Assembly: GCF_963668215.1 (NCBI RefSeq)
Contig: NZ_OY764190.1
Location: 3,286,001-3,350,000 of the forward strand
Length of the DNA stretch: 64,000 nt
Direction of reading: 5' to 3'
Source: an uncultured Desulfosarcina sp.
GTDB lineage: Bacteria; Desulfobacterota; Desulfobacteria; Desulfobacterales; Desulfosarcinaceae
Part shown: positions 59,747 through 64,000 of the stretch, piece after piece
Position numbering within the stretch: the first letter of the stretch is position 1
Layout: each line of letters starts with the position of its first letter
Position numbers and translations under genes: made by a program
The notes under the pieces: model-generated
Told to the model about the DNA's origin: nothing
Database searches by the model: none
Seen by the model: only the letters and a program-made list of their open reading frames with translations

Positions 59747-61354
59747 ATGGTCGAATTCAACTACTCGGAACTGCTGCCTTTGGGCAAAGACGATACCCCC
59801 TACCGGCTGCTTACCACCGAGCATGTCTCTACGGCCCGATTCGAGGGGCAGACCGTCCTCAAGGTTGCACCCGAGGGGCTGGAAATGCTGGCCCAAGCTG
59901 CTTTCAGGGATGTCTCCCACCTGCTGCGCCCCGCTCATCTGGCTAAAGTCAGAGCCATCCTCGACGATCCGGAAAGCTCCGAAAACGACCGCTACGTGGC
60001 CCTGGAAATGCTCAAGAACGCCGTCATTTCCGCCGAGATGGAATTCCCCATGTGTCAGGACACCGGCACGGGCATCGTCATGGGCAAGAAGGGACAGCAG
60101 GTGTGGACCGGCGGCGGGGACGAGAAGGCCCTTGCCAGGGGCGTGTTCAATGCGTACACCCAGAACAACCTGCGCTATTCCCAGAATGCGCCGCTCTCCA
60201 TGTACGAGGAGAAGAACACCGGCTGCAACCTGCCGGCCCAGGTGGAGATCTACGCCACGGAAGGGGACGCCTACAAATTTCTCTTCATCGCGAAAGGCGG
60301 CGGATCGGCCAACAAGACCTACCTGTTCCAGGAGACCAAGGCTGTTCTCAATCCGGGCACCCTGGTCGATTTTCTCACCGCCAAGATGAAAACCCTGGGC
60401 ACGGCGGCCTGCCCCCCCTACCACCTGGCTTTTGTCATCGGCGGGACCTCGGCGGAATACAATCTGAAAACGGTGAAACTGGCTTCGGCCGCCTACCTGG
60501 ACACTCTGCCCACCGGCGGCAGCGAGAGCGGCCACGGGTTCAGGGATCTCGAACTGGAAAAAGAGCTGCTGGAACGTGCCCGCGGATTGGGTCTGGGCGC
60601 CCAGTTTGGAGGACGGCACTTCTGCCTCGACGTGCGTGTCGTGCGTCTGCCGCGCCATGGGGCTTCGTGTCCCATCGGCATGGGCGTCAGTTGCAGCGCG
60701 GACCGCAACATCAAGGCCAAGATTACGGCCGAGGGCATCTTTCTGGAACAACTGGAAACCGATCCGGCCAAGTACCTGCCCGAACCTGCCGGGGAAGCAA
60801 ATGACGCCGTGGCCATCGATCTGAACCGGCCCATGGACGATATCCGGGCCATTCTCACCCAGTATCCGGTAGCCACCCGCCTGAAGCTCTCCGGCAAGAT
60901 CATCGTGGGCCGCGACATCGCTCACGCCAAACTCAAAGAGCGTCTGGACAGCGGCCAGGGCCTGCCCCAGTACCTGAAGGATCATATCATTTACTACGCC
61001 GGACCGGCCAAAACCCCAAAAGGGTATGCCTCGGGTTCCTTCGGCCCGACAACGGCCGGCCGCATGGATTCCTACGTGCCGATCTTCCAGGCCGAAGGAG
61101 CCTCCATGGTCATGCTGGCCAAGGGCAACCGCAGCCAGGTCGTAACCGATGCATGCAAAAAATTCGGCGGGTTTTACCTGGGCTCCATCGGAGGGCCGGC
61201 CGCCCGTCTGGGCAAGGAGTGCATCACCTCGGTGGAGGTGCTGGAGTACCCCGAGCTGGGTATGGAGGCCATCTACATGATCACGGTCAAGGATTTTCCG
61301 GCCTTCATTCTGGTGGATGACAAGGGAAACGACTTTTTCCAGGGATTGCTGTAA
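59747..61354 (+). CDS. fumA: Class I (Fe-S) fumarate hydratase
   Basis: 535 residues, full-length single-chain class I fumarase with fused alpha and beta parts. Cluster cysteines are in [15 protein letters not shown] (or nearby) and [12 protein letters not shown]; the C-terminal beta part has TTAGRMDSY and [25 protein letters not shown]. Interconverts fumarate and malate in an oxygen-sensitive TCA cycle, used by sulfate reducers for acetate or propionate oxidation. AAAGGAG precedes the ATG. Symbol given for class; paralogue identity not resolved. Confidence 0.94.
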   Translation: MVEFNYSELLPLGKDDTPYRLLTTEHVSTARFEGQTVLKVAPEGLEMLAQAAFRDVSHLLRPAHLAKVRAILDDPESSENDRYVALEMLKNAVISAEMEFPMCQDTGTGIVMGKKGQQVWTGGGDEKALARGVFNAYTQNNLRYSQNAPLSMYEEKNTGCNLPAQVEIYATEGDAYKFLFIAKGGGSANKTYLFQETKAVLNPGTLVDFLTAKMKTLGTAACPPYHLAFVIGGTSAEYNLKTVKLASAAYLDTLPTGGSESGHGFRDLELEKELLERARGLGLGAQFGGRHFCLDVRVVRLPRHGASCPIGMGVSCSADRNIKAKITAEGIFLEQLETDPAKYLPEPAGEANDAVAIDLNRPMDDIRAILTQYPVATRLKLSGKIIVGRDIAHAKLKERLDSGQGLPQYLKDHIIYYAGPAKTPKGYASGSFGPTTAGRMDSYVPIFQAEGASMVMLAKGNRSQVVTDACKKFGGFYLGSIGGPAARLGKECITSVEVLEYPELGMEAIYMITVKDFPAFILVDDKGNDFFQGLL

Positions 61355-61432
61355 AAAACGACGTTTACACGGTCAGCAACCGAGAAATTGCTTGACAGTT
61401 GGCAGGAGTTCCCGGAAGTAATACTAGTATGG

Positions 61433-61580
61433 ATAGACTCGTAAAAAGCCGCATTTCCGACGGGCTCGTAAAAAGGTCGAGATCAAGGCTTGCGAATCCT
61501 GAGGAATGAGGCGTACTTTGGCGTACGCCGCAGTGACGAAGGATACGCGTAACGCCGATATCGGCTTTTTTACGAGTCCG
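61433..61580. repeat. MITE-like inverted-repeat element, copy 2
   Basis: Terminal inverted repeats GACTCGTAAAAAGCCG (61436-61451) and, inverted, CGGCTTTTTTACGAGTC (61562-61578). Interior carries GGTCGAGATCAAGGCTT (from 61475) and TAACGCCGATATCGG (61550-61564), both also found, in the same order, in the element at 10.1 kb. About 150 bp, no gene. It fills most of the gap between fumarase and the acyl-CoA synthetase. Confidence 0.82.
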
Positions 61581-61660
61581 TCAATATGGAGCATTCAATA
61601 GGGATGCGCGTTGGCGCTCCCTATTTTTCTTTTACCCCAAAATCAAGTCAGGAAAGCACA

Positions 61661-63808
61661 ATGGAAGGTCTGGATGCATTGTTCAACCCGGAGTCCGTGG
61701 CCGTAGTCGGCGCCTCGAGCACTCCGGGGAAAGTCGGGCACGATATTTTTGTTAACATTCTAAAGGGCGGATACAAAGGCACGCTTTACCCGGTCAACCC
61801 GAGAGCAAAATCCATCGCCAGCGTTCGCGCCTATGCGGATATTCAGGACATCCCGGATTCCATCGAACTGGCCATCATCATCCTGCCCCCGCGGTTGGCG
61901 GAGCCCGCCATCAAGCAGGCCATCGAAAAAGGCGTCAAGGCCATCGTCATCGTTTCGGCGGGTTTCAAGGAAGTCGGCGGCGAGGGGCTGGAGATCGAAA
62001 AGCGCATCGTGGCCATGTGCCGCGAAGCCGGCGTACGGGTGGTCGGACCCAACTGCCTGGGGGTCATCAACCCCAATGCCGATGTGCGGCTCAACGCCAG
62101 TTTTTCCAGCCGGATGCCAAAGGCCGGCAACATCTCCTTCATTTCCCAAAGCGGCGCCTTGTGCACCGCGGTGCTGGATTTCGCGGCGGACAAGGAATTC
62201 GGATTCTCCAAGTTCGTTTCCATCGGCAACAAGGCCGACGTGGACGAACTCGACCTGCTGCGCTATTTCCACGCCGATCCGGAAACCGAAGTGATCATGC
62301 TCTATATCGAAGAACTGCAGCGCGGTCCGGAATTCATCCAGGCCGTCAAGGAGATTACCGGGGGCGATCGGCCCACGCCGGTTCTGGCCATCAAATCCGG
62401 GCGTACCAGCGCCGGCGCCAAGGCCGCTGCCTCGCATACGGGATCTCTGGCCGGCAGCGAAGCGGTGTACGATGCCCTTTTCACCCAAAGCGGCATCATC
62501 CGGGTGGAGTCCATCAACGAACTGTTCGATTTCGGGACCGCCTTTGCCTATAAAAACGAGAGCGCCCTGGGAAAAATGCGGCGCAAGGTGCCTTTGGGCA
62601 ACCGGCTGGCCATCGTCACCAACGCCGGCGGACCGGGGATCGTGGCCACGGACATGACCATCACCTCCGGTCTGGAACTGGCCACGTTCAGCGAGGAAAC
62701 CGTCGATGTCCTGAAAAGCCATCTGCCGGAGACCGCCAACTTCAACAACCCGGTGGACGTTATCGGCGACGCGGCCCAGGACCGCTATGAAAACGCCCTC
62801 TGGGCCGTTATCCGGGACGAAGGCGTGGACGGCGCGCTGGTGATTCTGACTCCCCAGAGCATGACCAACGCCATCGGGACGGCCGAGGCCATCGTCCGCA
62901 TTGCCCAACGTTCGCATAAACCGATTTTGTGCTGCTTCATGGGGATCATCGACGTTTCCGCCGGCGTGAAATACCTTCAGGAACACGGGGTGCCGGTGTA
63001 TCGTTTCCCGGAAAGCGCGGCCAAGACCTTCGGCGCCTTGTACCGCTATTCCCGGTGGCTCAACCGGCAGCAGCTGGCGCCGTTTCCCGTAAAACACGAT
63101 AAAGAGAAGGCCAGGGCGATCATTGCCGAGGCCGTCGAAAAAGGCCAGACCTACATGGGCGAGATCGGCGGCACGGAACTGCTCAAGTGCTATGGCTTCA
63201 ATGTGCTGCCCACGGTGCTGGCCGACAGCGCGGAGCAGGCCGGTACTGCGGCTGAGGAGATGGGCTATCCGGTGGTCATGAAGATCGTTTCGCCCCAGAT
63301 CATTCACAAATCCGATGCCGGCGGCGTTATGGTCGGGCTGAACAGCCGCGAGGAGGCGGTCGAAGCCTTTACCACCATCGTCGACAATGCCAGAAAATAC
63401 AGCCCGGATGCCGAGATCACCGGCGTGCTGGTGCAGAAACTGGCGCCCCAGGGCAAGGAAGTGATCCTGGGAATGAGCCGCTACCCCATTTTCGGGCCGT
63501 TGATCATGTTCGGCTTCGGCGGGGTTTTCGTGGAGGTTTTCAAGGATGTGGCCTTCCGCCTGGCGCCGCTGACGCGCAACGGGGCCCGCAACATGGTGCG
63601 CAGCATCAGGGCCAACAAACTGCTCAGCGGCTACCGCGGCGCCCCAAAGGCCGACATCGCCACCATCGAGCGCATGCTGGTGAATCTTTCCGATCTGGTC
63701 CTGGACCATCCGGAGATCAAGGAACTGGACATCAATCCGCTGCTTGTCCACCCTGAAGGCGAGGGGGTCACTGTTGCCGATTGCCGGTTGATCTTGGAAG
63801 AGAAATAG
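61661..63808 (+). CDS. ADP-forming acetate/acyl-CoA synthetase (single chain)
   Basis: 715 residues. CoA-binding domain at the start (NPESVAVVGASSTPGKVGHD), ligase domain with VRVVGPNCLGVINP and the phospho-His in ASHTGSLAGSEAVYDALF, and a C-terminal ATP-grasp domain (GYPVVMKIVSPQIIHKSDAGGVMVGL). It converts acyl-CoA + ADP + Pi to acid + CoA + ATP, or the reverse. AGGAAAG before the ATG at 61661; the frame is open upstream into the repeat. Followed by a CoA-transferase/hydrolase gene, so both act on short acyl-CoAs. Confidence 0.9.
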   Translation: MEGLDALFNPESVAVVGASSTPGKVGHDIFVNILKGGYKGTLYPVNPRAKSIASVRAYADIQDIPDSIELAIIILPPRLAEPAIKQAIEKGVKAIVIVSAGFKEVGGEGLEIEKRIVAMCREAGVRVVGPNCLGVINPNADVRLNASFSSRMPKAGNISFISQSGALCTAVLDFAADKEFGFSKFVSIGNKADVDELDLLRYFHADPETEVIMLYIEELQRGPEFIQAVKEITGGDRPTPVLAIKSGRTSAGAKAAASHTGSLAGSEAVYDALFTQSGIIRVESINELFDFGTAFAYKNESALGKMRRKVPLGNRLAIVTNAGGPGIVATDMTITSGLELATFSEETVDVLKSHLPETANFNNPVDVIGDAAQDRYENALWAVIRDEGVDGALVILTPQSMTNAIGTAEAIVRIAQRSHKPILCCFMGIIDVSAGVKYLQEHGVPVYRFPESAAKTFGALYRYSRWLNRQQLAPFPVKHDKEKARAIIAEAVEKGQTYMGEIGGTELLKCYGFNVLPTVLADSAEQAGTAAEEMGYPVVMKIVSPQIIHKSDAGGVMVGLNSREEAVEAFTTIVDNARKYSPDAEITGVLVQKLAPQGKEVILGMSRYPIFGPLIMFGFGGVFVEVFKDVAFRLAPLTRNGARNMVRSIRANKLLSGYRGAPKADIATIERMLVNLSDLVLDHPEIKELDINPLLVHPEGEGVTVADCRLILEEK

Positions 63809-63905
63809 CCGATAATTCGACTGGCTGGCGGTCTACCCGGCTTGGATCTCTTTCGACAGCGGCGCAGCGAAAAAGCACCCATCTCAATCAACAGGAGGCA
63901 GCCCC

Positions 63906-64000
63906 ATGAAACGGTCGATCTACTGGGCCGACACCTATGTGGAGAAGCAGCGGACGGCACAGGAGGCCATTTCCATGATCCGCCCCGGCAAGCGGGTATT
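63906..64000 (+). CDS. Acetyl-CoA hydrolase/transferase family protein, 5' end only
   Basis: The window ends 95 bases into the gene. It starts MKRSIYWADTYVEKQRTAQE and goes on to AISMIRPGKRV, which resembles the N terminus of acetyl-CoA hydrolase/4-hydroxybutyrate CoA-transferases. AGGAGG lies upstream. About 95 bp after the acyl-CoA synthetase. Confidence 0.65.
   Translation, partial: MKRSIYWADTYVEKQRTAQEAISMIRPGKRV

Noticed and set aside
59570..60985. A 471-codon open frame on the minus strand, antisense to fumarase
   Set aside because: It mirrors the codon bias of the GC-rich fumarase gene, has no recognisable domain and includes the promoter region of fumarase; the plus-strand protein is a clear family member.
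61760..63751. A 663-codon open frame on the minus strand, antisense to the acyl-CoA synthetase
   Set aside because: Low-complexity His/Gly/Asp-rich product typical of the reverse strand of a GC-rich gene; no ribosome site or domain.

Overview
The window looks like chromosome of a GC-rich, anaerobic deltaproteobacterium, most likely of the Desulfobacterales/Desulfosarcina type. This is inference from gene content: a class I Fe-S fumarase, a rubrerythrin, a CGGC-domain protein, an ADP-forming acyl-CoA synthetase followed by a CoA-transferase, a SEC-C-tagged methionine aminopeptidase and many sigma-54/PhoBR-type regulators. I see no rRNA, tRNA or CRISPR array.

Layout. 1-4.9 kb: methionine aminopeptidase, two small proteins (one Cys-rich), a YvlD-like membrane protein, IHF/HU, an M24 peptidase homologue and an SCP2 protein. 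4.9-8.0 kb: a TetR regulator with a 27-bp palindromic operator, divergent from an ECF sigma factor operon. That operon encodes a membrane protein with an anti-sigma-like head and a glycogen-binding-like (CBM48/E-set) outer domain, a lipoprotein with the same type of domain and a secreted Gly-tailed protein. 8.3-21.7 kb: an ABC-2 exporter, an acyl-CoA dehydrogenase-like/VWA/MoxR cluster, a fused diadenylate cyclase-YbbR protein, a lipoprotein, a 1000-residue double receiver-like/PPDK-N protein and an MFS carrier.

21.7-31.6 kb is an accessory, more AT-rich segment. A DUF4238 gene is cut by an IS4-family element with a 14-bp target duplication. A Tat-exported amidohydrolase, a Phd/ParE-type and a MazEF toxin-antitoxin pair, and an IS110-family recombinase with a structured upstream region follow; an arsR-tauE pair closes it.

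31.8-39.0 kb is a complete phosphate module (pstSCAB-phoU-phoBR) behind two arrays of 11-bp-spaced Pho-box half sites. 39.1-48.2 kb holds a PLP desulfhydrase/deaminase, a divergent pair for beta-glucan metabolism (GH-A protein and GH17-GT2 fusion), a CGGC protein, rubrerythrin, a class III aminotransferase and an acyltransferase.

48.2-57.7 kb is a tripartite RND efflux operon on the minus strand. It has a candidate sigma-54 promoter and is divergent from a GAF-containing sigma-54 activator whose likely binding sites lie between them. 57.7-64 kb: MFS/MarR pair, fumarase, ADP-forming acyl-CoA synthetase and the start of an acetyl-CoA hydrolase/transferase.

Several MITE-like intergenic repeats are present; two of them (about 10.1 and 61.5 kb) share conserved cores and belong to one family. 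Long open frames antisense to the high-GC genes were treated as shadows.
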